A stretch of DNA of 64,000 bases from Uloborus plumipes (GCA_038373865.1 JAXGGA010002375.1:60101-124100); one strand, 5' to 3'; positions 22,205-35,279 are shown, counted from the first letter of the stretch. A program made the numbers and translations. The notes: a model not told the origin generated them from the letters alone.

Positions 22205-22810
22205 ATTGGGAAAATTTTCATCGGAAAATTTGATCATTACGACTTCTTTCCGATGAAATCTGTAGCTTGGCATATTTTCATCGGGAAATTTGATCGGAAG
22301 TATATAGTTTTCCGATAAAACATAGATCGGCTAATTTTCATCGGGAAATTTGATCGAACCGATATTGTTTCCCGATGGAATACAGCTCGGCATATTTTCA
22401 CCGGGAAATTTTATCGGAAGGATATCGTTTTCCAATGGAACATAGCTCGGCATTTTTTCATCGGGAAATTTGATTGGATGGATATAGCTTTCCAATGAAA
22501 TATAACTCGGCTTATTTTCATCGGGAAATTTGATCGAACCGATATTGTTTCCTGATGGAATACAGCTCGGCATATTTTCATCGGGAAATTTGATCGGAAG
22601 GATATCGTTTTCAGATGGAATATAGCTCGGCATATTTTCATCGGGAGATTTGAGCGGATGGATATAGTTTTCCAATGAAATATAGCTCGGCTAATTTTCA
22701 TCATCGGGAAACTTGATCGGAAGGATATTGTTTTCCGATGGAATATAGCTCGGCTTATTTTCATCGGGAAAGTTGATCGGAAGGATATCACTTTCCGATG
22801 AAAAGTGCTC
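22205..22810. repeat. 60-bp tandem array with 180-bp higher-order period
   Basis: TTTTCATCGGGA-type starts fall at 22276, 22336, 22396, 22456, 22516, 22576, 22636 and 22696, exactly 60 bp apart, with one further unit after a 3-bp insertion. Units at 22336 and 22516 share GATCGAACCGATATTGTTT, those at 22396 and 22576 share ATCGGAAGGATATCGTTTTC, and those at 22456 and 22636 share GGATGGATATAG. Three unit types thus form a 180-bp trimer present twice. Confidence 0.85.
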
Positions 22811-22909
22811 GGATACTGATCGGAACGATGTCATCGTGCGTTACGGGATCAGTTTACGAGGAGTTCGATGATCGGCCGAGCAAAATCCGATGAGTTGATG
22901 CTACTTGGG

Positions 22910-25466
22910 TCTTCGGTGTATAGAAACATCTTATTAGAGTAGAACTCATAAAACTAGAAACATCTTTAACTAGAAACTACTTAACTAGTAACTACTTAAC
23001 TAGAAACATCTTATTAGTAGATAAATAATTTTTTTTACATGTTCAAGGACTGAAATAGTTAATACCATGCTCAACCTTCCCTGGTTTTCTACTTTGTGGT
23101 TCCAACTCACATAAGCAATCTTTTTCTAAAGCTTTCACTAGTTTTACTAATTTTACGAATATTATTTTACCTTTACCTTTATTATTTATTTGTTTATTTA
23201 TTCATATTTTGAGCTTCGTTAGCATAAGATTCTATAATAAATCATACTGTCATATTTTAATAATAATAACATTTAAAAGAAGTCCTTTTATTTTTTACTT
23301 TATCCTTTTATTATCCATAATGAGCAACTGCTTTTATATCCCCTTGTCAGGGCTAGGTTTTTGAATTATGAAATTTAATTTCATTTGTTTTTTTTTTCCT
23401 TGAATTCAATGCACCTTTTTTTAAATAAAACTTTCTGCACCTCAAACAACATAATACTCTAAATTTAAAAGATCAATGATTACACATTTTTAAAGCGTCA
23501 GGTACTGGTAAAATGTTACTTTAGGTCGATTGTTAATGTGTTACGTAAGAAAATTCCTATCTGAAGAGCGTTTTAAATTCTTGAACCATTGCCAAAATTT
23601 CGCATATCAATCAAAGTAGCTTTGAAAATAAATATAGATTTGACATTGCAACACAATGTCAAGGCAAAAAAATAGCAAGTAAATTAATTATAATAATTAA
23701 TATGAATTAATTGCCAAGACGTACAGCTTATAACCTTCCACTTTATAAATGAAGACACGCAGTTATATTTTTAAAAAATGAACTATTCAAGTACAATTTA
23801 TTGGTAATTTATAGATATGTAGTATATGTTAAACAAAATGTTAAGAAAATTAAGCTACAGACACATAATAGGCTTATAAATTAACAACGCATTTGTTCTC
23901 AAATTAAAAATAACTTTTCAACTGCGCCTACTTCTCTTGAAGAATGTATGCATTTTTTAAAAAATATTACATTCAAATCTTCGTTGCATAGAGATATATG
24001 CATCCTATTTTCTACGACTTCTAATTTTGTTTAAATAAAATGTATTTTTCCGAACGAAACTGATTGAATTTTGCTCCCATTTTATTTGGAAAAGAACTAA
24101 TCTTAATTAAATTCTTTTAAATAGGAAAAAAGTCCTTTCTTTTACCACGAGTAATGTGATAATCATTTTTCTTAAGCAGTTAATTGAGTTTAGTTATTTA
24201 TCGCTTGATTGTGTACAAGTTTTAATCAATGCAAATCATGAAACTGGTATTTTACGTGAAAATAGTTTGAACTCGTAGAAAATTAGATGTATGACAGCAA
24301 AACTCAAGCTGTGTCGAGCGCAATTGTTCTATATAGGAAGTAGGAGCGTAACATAAAATATAATTCTAAAAAATATATTAATTTGCTGAAATAAATGCAA
24401 AGCAAAGTTCTTATTTTTTCTTCATAAAGTTGGGAAAATATACTTTTATTTACTAATAATAATAATTGTCATTACTTAATTAAATATTAGCTGAAATTTA
24501 ATTTATTTTCAACTTCAATACTACATTTTTATTTTATCGTTATTGTTTCTTTTGAATCTCTTATATGCGTGATTTACACGAGTGAAAGTTTAGCGCTTCA
24601 TTAACAGAAGCTCTTGACATGAAAAGCAAAGTTTTCTAAGATATATTCCCACTTTGTGTAACGTATCAATACATTAAACATGATATTAAATGTTGCGAAA
24701 GTTTCAGTAACCCTCAACTATCTTCAATCCCTTCAATTTTGATTGCACCATGTATCATCGTGCTTTTATTTACATTAAGGAAGTACATAACGGAAGTTAC
24801 ATTAAGGAAGTTCTAGTTCCAAACTGAGCAATCATGTCCCCATATTTCTAGCTGCAGTCAAATACCTTCTTTTCTCTCATCTTTATTGTTCCCTTCAACA
24901 GTTTTATAGCTTTTGTGTAAATCAATAGCTTTGTTCATTTTTTATAATGATTTTGTACAATTTTAAATTCTAACCCGATTTTTTTCTCTGTTCTCATTAC
25001 TGTTCGTGCTCGTGCATGACTCTTGAGATTCCTACAGAAATTTTATGGTGCACTCTAGGATGAAGACACTGACAGATCTCAGAGTATTGTAAATGCTAAA
25101 CAGCAGAGCTCAGGTTACTTGGATGTTGAATAATCGGATGATGCAAGTTGAACCGGACCGATTAAGAAAGATGTTATTCCCCTCCCTATGATTAGTTTCT
25201 TCCGTCACCTTCTCCAACTATGTTTTTTTTTTTGCATGGAAACTGTGTTGTGTCATATTTTAGCACTGTGTCGTCTTACATGTATTACATTCAATGCCTA
25301 TTTCTGTCAAAAAAAGAGAGAACCTTCCAAGCTGCAATTTGTAATATAGAGCACTATAACTGCCAGTAATAAGTCTGGAATAAGAGTGGAGGGAAGTTAT
25401 CTGAAAGCCACAGAACATTTCTTTTAGATTTTTATATTATCCGGATTTTTGGTTAACTGGATCTGC
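22910..25466. other. No gene seen
   Basis: AT-rich DNA without a convincing reading frame, TIR pair or RNA gene. A short repeat AACTAGAAACATC/AACTAGTAACTAC occurs at about 22960-23010. Confidence 0.4.
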
Positions 25467-25470
25467 CTAA

Positions 25471-25677
25471 AATGCAAAAAATAAAATGCTGTTTTTACAG
25501 TATAATACTGGCAGCAGAGGTTCCATTTTAAAACTTAAATGTATAGTAATAAACTGTAAAATCAGCAGTAATAGCTATATTGCTGCTAATTTTACAGTTC
25601 TTACAGTGAATTTTAATTTTCAGCTGGAGCCTCAGTTGCCAGTATTATACTGTAAAAACAAGTTTTTTTTAGCAGTG
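25471..25677. mobile_element. CACTG/TTTTTACAG-type foldback MITE
   Basis: The left part (TGCAAAAAATAAAATG...GTTTTTACAGTATAATAC...) mirrors the right part (...GTATTATACTGTAAAAAC...AGCAGTG). Shared words are TTTTTACAGTATAATACTGG and repeated ACTGTAAAATTGC-type units. Relatives lie at 29552-29776, 35280-35390 and 63318-63645. No coding capacity. Confidence 0.6.
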
Positions 25678-26318
25678 TATCATTAATAAGCGGCATTCCA
25701 CTGCATTAGCAATGACTTAAAAGTTTTAATGAATCAAATTTACTCGAGCTTCGAGCTCGCTCTCCATTAGTTCTTCCTGATTATAAGCTCTCGTAAATTC
25801 TTGGTCCTCCACCAAATAGTTGCAGAGCAGCCATTTGCTTTTGTTTGCTTGTTTATTCTGAAGTGTGTCGAGAGTAATTCAGCTGCGTCGGCAAAGAACC
25901 AACTTCTATATCTGTCGAACAGCCACGCCTGAACAATAGAGTTCTTTATTCCAAAGCATGGCACAAGGTCAGTAGAGTTGTAGGACTGAAGAACAAAACT
26001 ACAACTTTTTATTTTCACGACTGAGATTTTATTTCAGATAGTGACTGCATTTAGGTGTATCACGTTAGTTGAATCTTTACTCGTGGACAGTAGGCAAAAT
26101 CTACCACTGATCACTTTATTTAAGTAGCTTAAGCTAGAATGAGGAGGTTTTGTTTTAAATTTGCATCTAGTACAGAACTACTTTATCAACAATACAAAGG
26201 AGATTATATGAAGAAAAAGTCAGAATTTCTTAAAAATATTCTTCAAAATGAACAACTACGTTAAAAAAAACTTGAAATAAAAAAATATGGGAAAACAGGG
26301 ATAGAGTACGCTTACCCT

Positions 26319-26990
26319 CAGTGGCGTACTCATGGGGTGGGCTGGCAGGTCTGCAGCAACCTCCGAAATTTTTAAAACGAATTTTTTTAATCTAAGCTTT
26401 AATATTTTATTTTCATTCCTTTTTTTTGAAGTAACATCAGAAAAGTTTTCAGATCAAAAAACTAAGTATGAGACAAAATTAAAAGAAAATAAGAAAAATG
26501 AATTTTTTGTGAAGTTTTGATTCGTCTATTTTATTCTATGTTATGTTAATAATTATTTTATGTAATTCAATTTTGTTCATTTTTATTGCAAATAAGTTTC
26601 AGAAAACACCGATTAATGTTTGCTCCTTCATCTAACTCTTTTGATTTTCTTTAAATATATTTGATTGAAACCCAGTATAAGGAAGAATAGCACAATCAAT
26701 CGCAAAATTAACGATATTAAAGCACACATTTTCCAAAATATTGCAAGCATGTAAATCAGGAACACTTCCGTCAATGAAAAAAAAAACTTTTTCATCAAAA
26801 CGCTTTACTTTTTTATAATAATTATGAGGAGAAATTTTTTTTATGATGTATTTTGTTTCATTAAACTAGCATTGATGTCACAAATTTGAAACACTTACTA
26901 TTCTTAGCTACATTTTTTTGAGCTACCCCCCTCCCCTCTCAAAGTGTCAGTTCAAGCCCCCGTGAAACGATTTGTTTGCGCACACCGCTG
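26319..26990. mobile_element. hAT-like element, degenerate
   Basis: The left end CAGTGGCGTACTCATGGGG and the right end, reverse complemented, CAGCGGTGTGCGCA have the CAGNGGNGTRC form common to hAT ends. Flanks CTTACCCT and CTCAATCT match at only 5 of 8 positions. The interior is AT-rich with no transposase frame. Confidence 0.45.
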
Positions 26991-27168
26991 CTCAATCTGT
27001 TGACTCTAATGGTAACAGTACAAACAGTATTATCGGTGCGTTTTAGCCGCGTTAGTTATCACTTATTCTCGTCAGGTTATAGTCTTTCGGATCGTACAGC
27101 ACAATTCCTTTTTTAAATGCTTTATGTAGTTTTCCATACAGCAATTTATCATTGTTCAAAAAAAAATA

Positions 27169-27203
<35 letters not shown>

Positions 27204-27690
27204 AAATGCAGAACAAATCTAGGCATTTTATTGAAACTTGGATGAGATGATTCATTTGAAATTTAATTAATTTTTTGAGTTATCGTATAATTTTGGGCGA
27301 TTTTATTTTGAAAAGACATTAAAGACAGAAGTTAGCCTTTTGCTCCAATGAACGTCGCAGATATAGCGTATTTTCTTAGCTCAAAAGTAGGTAAATTAAT
27401 GTTTTAAAATCATTGAAGTTATTAAGAGAATTTCAATATTTTAAAATGTTAAAAAAATGAGATGAATTTCTAAGGATTTTTGACATAAAAATCAAGATCT
27501 TTAAAATTTATTTATGGAGTAGCTATTCAGTAAAAAATTGTAATATGACTGACTAGACCAACTAAAAAGATAATGGAAATCGCTTACAACAAGCTGAGAT
27601 CAAACTGAGACCAATGAGGAATCTCGATTGCTAAAAATGTAATACGCTGCATAGTTAACTCACAGAGCTCAAAACTGCCTAAAATAACTG
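26991..27690. repeat. No gene; (AAAT)n microsatellite at 27163-27205
   Basis: About ten AAAT units (TAAATAAATAAA...). Nothing else recognised in this stretch. Confidence 0.6.
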
Positions 27691-27960
27691 CACTTTAATT
27701 ACCAGCAAAATTCACTTACAACGCAGTGCGATTAAATGGATGCAAAGAAATTCAATTCAATTACGTATTAACTTGAGTAGTGTTAATGTACGCAAGTTAA
27801 AGGTTGTGGATTTAGTGATCTACTGCCTTAAATCTCTGCACTTTAATTACCAACAAAATTCACTTACAACACAGTGTGATGAAATGGAGGCAAAGAAATT
27901 TAATTCAATTATTAACTTGAGTAGTGTCAATCCACGCAAGTAAAAGGTTGTGGATTTAAT
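27691..27960. repeat. Tandem duplication, period about 148 bp
   Basis: CACTTTAATTACCARCAAAA starts at 27691 and 27839. Downstream words CAAAGAAATT, AACTTGAGTAGTGT and AGGTTGTGGATTTA repeat in the same order, with small indels. Confidence 0.7.
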
Positions 27961-28577
27961 GGTCTCGTATGAGCCACATTCAACACATTACGTTTGCGCG
28001 AAATATAGGAATTAATTCATTATTTTGCATTAATCATGTAATACACACAATCTGTTAAAGCGAACATAAGACTGGTTATTTAATAGGTTTGCGCATGAAA
28101 TATTTAATTTACAATATTAAAAACCATGGTAAGATTAATGATTTTACGGGTATTGTTTAAACTGCAATTTGCTAAAATGATCTTCAGATTTTGAACGAAT
28201 CTCACAAAATAACAGGGAACGTAACTATTAGTTTTATTACGCTGCATATGGATCGTAAACAAACACATTGTCATGAAGAGAGTGTGAAAAATAAACATGA
28301 CGATCTCGTAAAAATCGTATTAAATACAACATGCTTAAATGGTTATAAATGGAGCAAATTCAATTATCTTTGTACATCGTAAAATTGCATTACGGTATTT
28401 AATTTAAATATTAAGGGTGAAGGAAAAATTACATTTGTGACTGTAAGTCATCGTTGGATGCTAGATTTTAAGCGAAAATCGGGGGAAAGTAAAATTACAA
28501 AGAATGTTTCTTTCTTCTAATTTTATAATGCCTAAGTTATAAGAAACTTCCAATAGCTTTTAAAGGATTTTTTTTAA

Positions 28578-29071
28578 CCTGTTAACTGGGCATGATGAAA
28601 TATTTCGTCATACATAAAAGCCTACAGCAATGGGCATGACGAAATTTTTCGTCATGGAAATTAATCGTAATATATTGAACGCATCACGTTCTACGTTGTT
28701 CTTATCTATGAAATCTTAGAGTGGTTATATATATGCCATCATATTGTCGATGCGTTATGAATTTTCATGTTCTTGTAATGTTTAACTTGAGTGCTATTAA
28801 CGGGAAAACGGGTGCTGCATGATCTATACTTCGAGCTGCCAAAATTTGGATTCATTTTAGTCTGCATTTCAGTATCTTACATGTTAGTAATAACTTTCTG
28901 ATTTGAATATTCTTATTATGAATTTCAGTGTTTATATATTTTTATTAGTATTAAATTTAATACTTAAGTCCTTTTTGGTTACTATTTGAGGTGTGATATT
29001 ACCTATCGCTGGGGAAAAAAAGTCCCCATTGTGAAACGAGTTGAGCAATAGCTAATTCCCCGGTTAACAGG
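28578..29071. mobile_element. TTAA-flanked MITE (piggyBac-type), 494 bp
   Basis: Ends CCTGTTAACTGGGCATGA and (reverse complement of the right end) CCTGTTAACCGGGGAAT are flanked by TTAA on both sides (28574-28577 and 29072-29075), the hallmark of piggyBac-type insertion. Just inside the left end two copies of the palindrome ATGACGAAATATTTCGTCAT (second with TTTTT) lie near 28590 and 28640. No transposase frame. Similar lengths are seen in two other TTAA-type candidates (42480-42987 and 59800-60302). Confidence 0.7.
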
Positions 29072-29551
29072 TTAAGTTAAGGGCACCTATAGATACAAAG
29101 TATTACAATTTAATCAAATAATAACTTTTTAAGGAAATGAACTTCGACATTTATGTCACGTAAAAGCTATTTCACGATAAAATGAATGCAAAATGAGCAA
29201 TTTATTTAAGTAGGAAAATTAATGACTAGCTTTGTTTTTCTATTTGTTCTTCGAAGCGGAAGAGTACCAATAATGAACGATTATCTTTGAGGACAAAGAG
29301 CGGTGCAAAATGTATGAAACCTTTTATTCAGCCCTTGGATTTGACGTCATTTAAGTGCTTCTTATTTGTTTTTTTAATGCCCTAGTGATTAAAATGCTGT
29401 TGTGAAGTCTGGCACGTACACAGGCGGCTTTTTGTCAGATGACGGAATTGAATGCTGCATTTGGAAATAATTTCTCATTGCTGACATACCATGCTATATT
29501 TTACGTGAAATACGTCTGTACCAAAAATACTTTCTCAATGCTCAAGAAGTA

Positions 29552-29776
29552 CACTGCAAAAAATAAGATATTGTTTTTACAGTATAATACAGCTAATTTC
29601 ATAGTAAAAAACTGTAAAAATTGCTAATTTTATAGTAATAAACTAAAATTGCTGCTTTACAGTAATGAACTGTAAAACTGCTTATTTTACAGTACATTAC
29701 TGCGCATTTTACAATTTTAAACTGGAACCTCTCCTGCCAGTATTAGACTGTAAAAAACAACAGTTTTTTTTGCAGT
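29552..29776. mobile_element. CACTG/TTTTTACAG-type foldback MITE
   Basis: Starts TA-CACTGCAAAAAATAA and ends TTTTTTTTGCAGTA-TA, with about five internal ACTGTAAAA units alternating with TGCTNATTTTA words. TA outside the ends fits a Tc1/mariner-type target. Confidence 0.6.
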
Positions 29777-32700
29777 ATAAAAAAGAAAATCCACATACAC
29801 AATGCTCGCAACTGCTAAAAAGTTCATACATAATATACATGCAGTGCAATAGCAGATCACCAACAAGGGTTTAATATTTTGATTAAAAATGTGGGTATCT
29901 TTGTATTATTAAGCGAAGGAAAAATTTAAGTATCTTTTCTCCTCTGTTTGTTGATTTTTTTTGTTCCTGTTTTGATTTGTAGCTATTGTCGATTTTAGGT
30001 GCTATGAATGAAAAATCTTGAAAATGGATGCTAATTAATTGACAGTTGATTTAAAAACTCATTTCTACATTCCAAACTGCTTTTTCTACTTCAAGAGTTC
30101 TCCTGTTCTCTTCAGTTTAGTATTGTTAGAAAGTCCGTAAAAAGGCTCGTCGAGACTCAAATCACCAAAATTAACAGGGAAAAAAATCCATAAGCATTTC
30201 TTAGCTAGCGAAACTCACAATTCTTAAATTTTATTACTTTTCAAAGCTGTAAAGAGCATGAAACATTGAGTTTCCATTGAAGAGCTTGGGAGATGAAGAG
30301 GTTCGTGACAAAACAGAAATTGCGAGTAGTTAAAGTTCAAAGTTTTATGGTTACAGTTGTTGCAGCTTTTTTGTTTTCTGGTTTCGTCATTAGTGTGCGT
30401 ATGAAAATGGTCTATTGACATCTACTGTTTGATGTACCAAGTTTTATTTGCTTACCTGTATACATTGCTTACCGTTCTGCAGAGTGCTCATTTTTCAAAA
30501 TGCAACTTAGGCCATTCATTCTCCAAGCCCTTTATTTTTTTTTTTTGGTTTCTTTGCTCTTTCTACACGAGAAGTTCATCGTAGCGTTTGGTTCTAAAGC
30601 CAGTAAAATATCTTCTTCAAGATAGTTTCCCCTTATATGTTCTTAAACTGAAGGACTTAAATTGATTTCAAAAAGAGCTAGAAGCAGTTTTAAGCAAGTG
30701 AAAATTCTTCTTTATTTAATCTTTTACATGAGATAGAGTGAAGCAACTGCTGAATAATATCATGCATTGCCCTTTGTTGCCAGAGTATTAAATAAAATTA
30801 TTCATTTGTTTTTATTATGGACTCTTTGTAAGTAGCTATGAAATTTAAAAGATTTCTCTTTTGATTATACTTTTGCAATTTTAACATTTAATTTATTATT
30901 ATTTCATTTATTTATGTTTCGCAGAGGCAGGGGAGTTTTAGTTCCACAATTAGAGTAAAGAAACTTTCATTCGAAGAACAAACGTCCCAGTAATACCTCC
31001 ATTTTCTAAAAAAAAATAAGCAAATGACAAGGTCAATCGTTAAATAAAATTGGCGTATTATTGCTGCTTCTAATGTTTTCGCAAAGACAATAATATATTG
31101 CCGCACAATCATAAATTCGTCATTTATTGGTTTGAAGTTTTATATTTTTAATGGCATGGTTAAGACAACATAATAAATAATAGCAGACTTTTCACAAAGA
31201 ATTTAGTTCATAGAGAAATTTTAAGTACCAACTGCTTTTTGCTTTATCATTTCATTTATTTATTTTAGGAAAAGTTTACGAAACGCAAAATTGGAATAAA
31301 GTATTACTGTTTTATATTTTAAGCATATAAAATTGTAGGTTCTCAAATGTACAATAAACGAATGTACAATAGTAGAAATAAAAATGTTGGAAACATGAAA
31401 ATGCAAATATTTGTTATCAAATTTTCAGTATTGATAACGGTTGATTTTCTATAACTGAGAGAATAGCAGTATTAATATGTATTCAACTGGGAGATAATGT
31501 TAAACGCAAAGAACAGAAGCTCTATAACGACGAAAAGAAATTGAGCGTTAGAAAATTTTCAGTGCTGTACACCACTTTTCTATAACACCGACCCCATATT
31601 ACTCTAATTACTCTATTACTATTTTCATCAGATAATTTTTTTCGTGACAACTAAATAAATATTTGTCACCCCCCCCCCAAAAAAAAGTGACAGTTCATTG
31701 CAGATAGTTGTAGCATGCTCTGACACTGATTTAGGGTTTTTTTTTATTTAAAGAAAAATAATAATAAATCAAGAACGTTATTTGTAGAAAGGTTATCGGT
31801 GTCCCATCTTACCCTCATTTCATGTATTTACTATCACATTTTTCATTTTATTCATAAGTTTTCTAACAAATGCCTGTGTTCAGGAAATACCCCGGATCCT
31901 TAACCGCAATTTGTTTAGCGAAAACTTTAAAACGTAAAACACAATTTACTGTTTCACCAAACTTAATTTTTATTTCTGCTATTTTAACGAACTCTGGCAA
32001 CACTCATTATTCTGCACGAGCGATCCGCTCCGATACTTTGAAAATGTCGCTCAAAATGAAGCGAAGTGAAATGACAGAACAAAGAAAAAAAATCAAAAAA
32101 GACAAAATCCTCCTCAGACAAAACCTAAGGAGCAGGCAAAGAATCGGAAACTTTTGCGTCACAGTCCCACGTGACCCCCTACGCACCTATCGGGTTTCTC
32201 CGTGACCATAATAGGCAGTGGAAGTACCGATAGCTCGAATGAGCGAAGAGAATAAATAAAGAGAGAAAGAAAAAAGAAAAAGAAGAAAAAGAGGGCGACT
32301 CGGTGTTAGGAATGCGTCTTCTCTTCTTCCCCGAGCCGCTCTTCCCGCTCTCAGACGATCTGAGAGGATGCTCTGTCGATTGCGTTGTCAAAGGATAGAA
32401 TGTTCCTCGAAAGGACGAACGGGGAATACTTTCGACAGAGCGATGACGTCATGCTGCTCCTATACCAACCAGCCAACCACGAATGCTCATTAATTATTTA
32501 AATGTTTCGTAGTAATACTTTCATTCAAAACTTCTGAGCTAATACTCTACGAAAAAACTTATTTTTATGGAGTGAGCAGGGACACCCTAATTTAAACTTT
32601 TGCGAGGGGGTGGGAATTTTCCTTGCCCTCATGAAACTAAAAATTTTACCGAATGTTAAACTTTGAGCATACTCGTATAGATACCTAAATCTAATGAGAA

Positions 32701-33973
32701 ACGACACTGAGCATCATTATATATAAAAAGAAAAGAAAAAGAAAGCCAATTTTCAATGATGTCTCTAAATTTACAGAATCGTCAGTCAAAATTTGCCGAA
32801 TCCAGAAAATTTTTGTGAGGTCACTTTACCAGCTGTGATTTTTTATCTGGGTACTCCTTAGGAAGGAGAGGAATATGCAAAAGCAAATCCATCTCCTCCC
32901 AAAGTTAAAAGCAAGGTGTTATAAGAATCCTTTTTATTGCCTTTAAGAAGAACAAGAAAGAAAAAAAGTTTCGTTCAGAACAAAGCGAGTATCCCGTATA
33001 CCATCATTCTAGCATCTGATCAATATTCTCTTAATTATATAAGACTGCAAATGTATGTTCTCGCCAAGATCTTTCGAACAAAAACAGTATTATTCAAATC
33101 GGACTGTTCATTCAAAAGTTACTAGGAGGGTGGGAGAGAGGTGTAGGGGCAGATCAACAGACAAACATTTTCCCCATATCAAATCCCAACTTTCCAATTT
33201 TTAACTTTTCACTTTTTTTTTTTACTTTATTTTATTGATGCTTGACTTTTTTTTGGATTTTACAATATTTTAAAGATGCATTAAGCCTTAATGTTTTATA
33301 TATATATTTTATCGTCTTTCTTTTACTTTAACAGGACAGTAGGTAAGCACGAGAACTGCACGAATGTTTATAGTTCTAAATTGTAAAGTTAAGTCTACTA
33401 TGTTATTCGTGTGTTTGCAAATGCGAGTGTGTGTGTGTGGGGGGGGGGCTCCTATGTTTTGATATCATACTTTTAAAATTTTTTGGAAAAAATATTTTAC
33501 AACCAAGTCGTTCAGTTGTGAAAAGGGTACTTTTTTTTCGAATCAAACAACACCTTTCCTCCAAAAACAAATAGAAAAAAATCATTAAAGTAAGAAATAT
33601 GGCAAATAATTTTTTGCACATTTTTCATGTCTACACAAAACCTCTTTTCAAATGGAAAAATTCATCCGAGATACATTTTGCTTAAAGAAAGAAAAAAAAG
33701 ATGAACAAATATTTTTTTCAATCCTCTATTGGAGGAAAACTCACAAAATGAAGAGAAAGTTGTCCAAAAAATGGTATATTGATCCGAATATTCTACTTAT
33801 GAGTTTCACATAAGCGTAATGGTACAGTTTATCACAAGGTCATATATAAGGGGGAGGTTTTAGGGTTCAAACCCCTCCGAATTTTTTCAAAATTATTATA
33901 AAACCTGCTTCTGCATGTAGTTTTTTTAAAAAAAAATATTTATTTTAAATCTCACTTAAAACTGAAATTAGTA
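29777..33973. other. No supported gene; GC-richer island with CRE-like site
   Basis: Mostly AT-rich DNA. The stretch 31980-32470 is richer in G+C and purine tracts and includes a perfect TGACGTCA (32444-32451), so a promoter is possible, but no exon is recognisable. A frame of 111 codons at 31870-32205 resembles no family I know and has a lysine/arginine-rich low-complexity tail. A GTGTGTG/G run lies at 33425-33449. Confidence 0.35.
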
Positions 33974-35257
33974 GGGGAGAGTGATAATGAATGGGCCACT
34001 TTTTGGTTTTGAATTTTTGTAATTTTTTCTAACACCTTGTTTTAACTCTAAATTGGTGTTTTAGTTACTTTACTTATCTGGCTATCTAAAAAAGTCATAA
34101 AAGTTGGATTAGCACCTGTCTATAATGAATTATAATAGAAAATAAAAATTTTGAAATTTGGCCCATTCAACCCCACCTGTGGGGTTGAATGGGCCATCGA
34201 AGGTAATGAATGGGCCACTAAATGAATTCAATGAAAACATGTGGATTTAATCTTTTATTTGCTGGATATGACAAAATAAATGTGGCACTTGACATGATGA
34301 TACAAAATCACACTGATTTAAAATTATATAAACATCAAAACTGATGCAATTAAAATAAACCTGATTCATACCAATTGTAACAGAAAAATGACTAAATAAT
34401 GAGATTTTAAGAAATAAATAACATCAAATATATATATTAAAAAAAATAACAGATAATACACACTATGATTTAACAAAATTTATATATTTCAAAAATAATA
34501 TTAAAAATCACTTTCAAAAACTTCATCTTCATTTTTAAACTTGTCAAAATTCAATTTTTTTTTTAATTTACTAGACATCTGGAATAAGAAATATCTAACT
34601 TAAGTTACCGAGAAAGAAAATGCAATTGTACTGTGAGGAATATAATATGAAGGAGAGAGCTGGGCTTTTTCAAGCCACGCACTGCGACCAGAGGTCTATT
34701 GTACCATAGGAATATAATATAGATCTGCAAATTATATTTAGAAGTTACTACAAACCTATTTTGACGACAGTAATCTTTATCTATGACAGTCAGTTGTGTT
34801 CCATATTAATGCGAAAATCCAAAGAAAAGGAAGAAAAACAATTTTTAGGTGGCCCATTCATTACCATGACATGGTGGCCCATTCAGCCCCACCTATACTT
34901 TTGGAATACATTCAGGTATTTTGAATACATTGAATTTAAATAACATCAAAATACATCTTAAAATTAGTTTATAGATAAGGAAAGACTAACTTATACATAC
35001 GTATGCAGTGAAATACTTGGTACATTTTAGCTAGGAAATGTTTTACGAAAAAGGGAAAAACTTACTTTTCAGTCAGATTCTTCACCATGCCACTCTAGTT
35101 TAAAAATGGCTCAGCGCAAACGAATGAAAATTGGATGAGTTTAGTAGAACAAATAGCTGCATCTATTGATGGCATCAAAAAAAATTCATGTAAATACTTT
35201 TTCATATTTTGTTAGTGGCCCATTCATCACCATGGCCCATTCATTACCACTCTCCCC
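33974..35257. mobile_element. F1 element, copy 1 (pogo-like derivative, 1284 bp)
   Basis: TIR GGGGAGAGTGATAATGAATG / right end CATTCATTACCACTCTCCCC, flanked by TA. The motif AATGAATGGGCCA (or its complement) recurs about nine times. One pair forms a perfect 17-bp inverted repeat around CT at 34160-34195 (GGCCCATTCAACCCCAC). A minus-strand peptide ending NEDEVFESDF-stop at 34501 is conserved in copy 2 (58463-59743). TA target and remnant acidic C-terminus suggest the Tc1/mariner/pogo group; the assignment is tentative. Confidence 0.7.
34501..34556 (-). pseudogene. C-terminal remnant of F1 transposase-like protein
   Basis: The minus strand encodes KLNFDKFKNEDEVFESDF followed by a stop. Copy 2 encodes the near-identical LDKFENEDEVFESDF-stop at the same place. 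Reading frames upstream are broken in both. Retention of the same peptide in both copies shows descent from a coding parent, not current function. Confidence 0.4.
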
Positions 35258-35279
35258 TACTATCAAAAAATTTTACAAA

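Larger units (their letters stand above)
21597..22909. mobile_element. CATCGG TIR element, copy 2, with expanded internal array
   Basis: Left end CCCTAGCAGCACAATCTCAT and right end (reverse complement) CCCAAGTAGCATCAACTCAT match copy 1 at 156-562. At about 1313 bp it is roughly three times longer because of extra subterminal copies, a tRNA-like insertion at about 21965-22170 and the 60-bp array at 22205-22810. Unlike copy 1, no TA duplication is visible; the flanks carry TC on both sides. Two overlapping minus-strand frames of 114 and 126 codons are translations of the array and are not taken as genes. Confidence 0.65.

Noticed and set aside
22331..22791. Overlapping minus-strand frames of 114 and 126 codons with a 20-residue repeat
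   Set aside because: They are translations of the 60-bp non-coding array (60 is divisible by three, so frames stay open); no domain and no start context.
22205..22810. Regular 60-bp repeats resembling a CRISPR array
   Set aside because: Continuous tandem units without unique spacers, in a eukaryotic transposon.
31870..32205. 111-codon plus-strand frame as a host gene
   Set aside because: No recognisable domain, low-complexity basic tail, no splice or start support.
32444..32451. TGACGTCA as proof of a promoter
   Set aside because: A single 8-bp site without an adjacent exon or TATA signal is not enough; mentioned only as a landmark.
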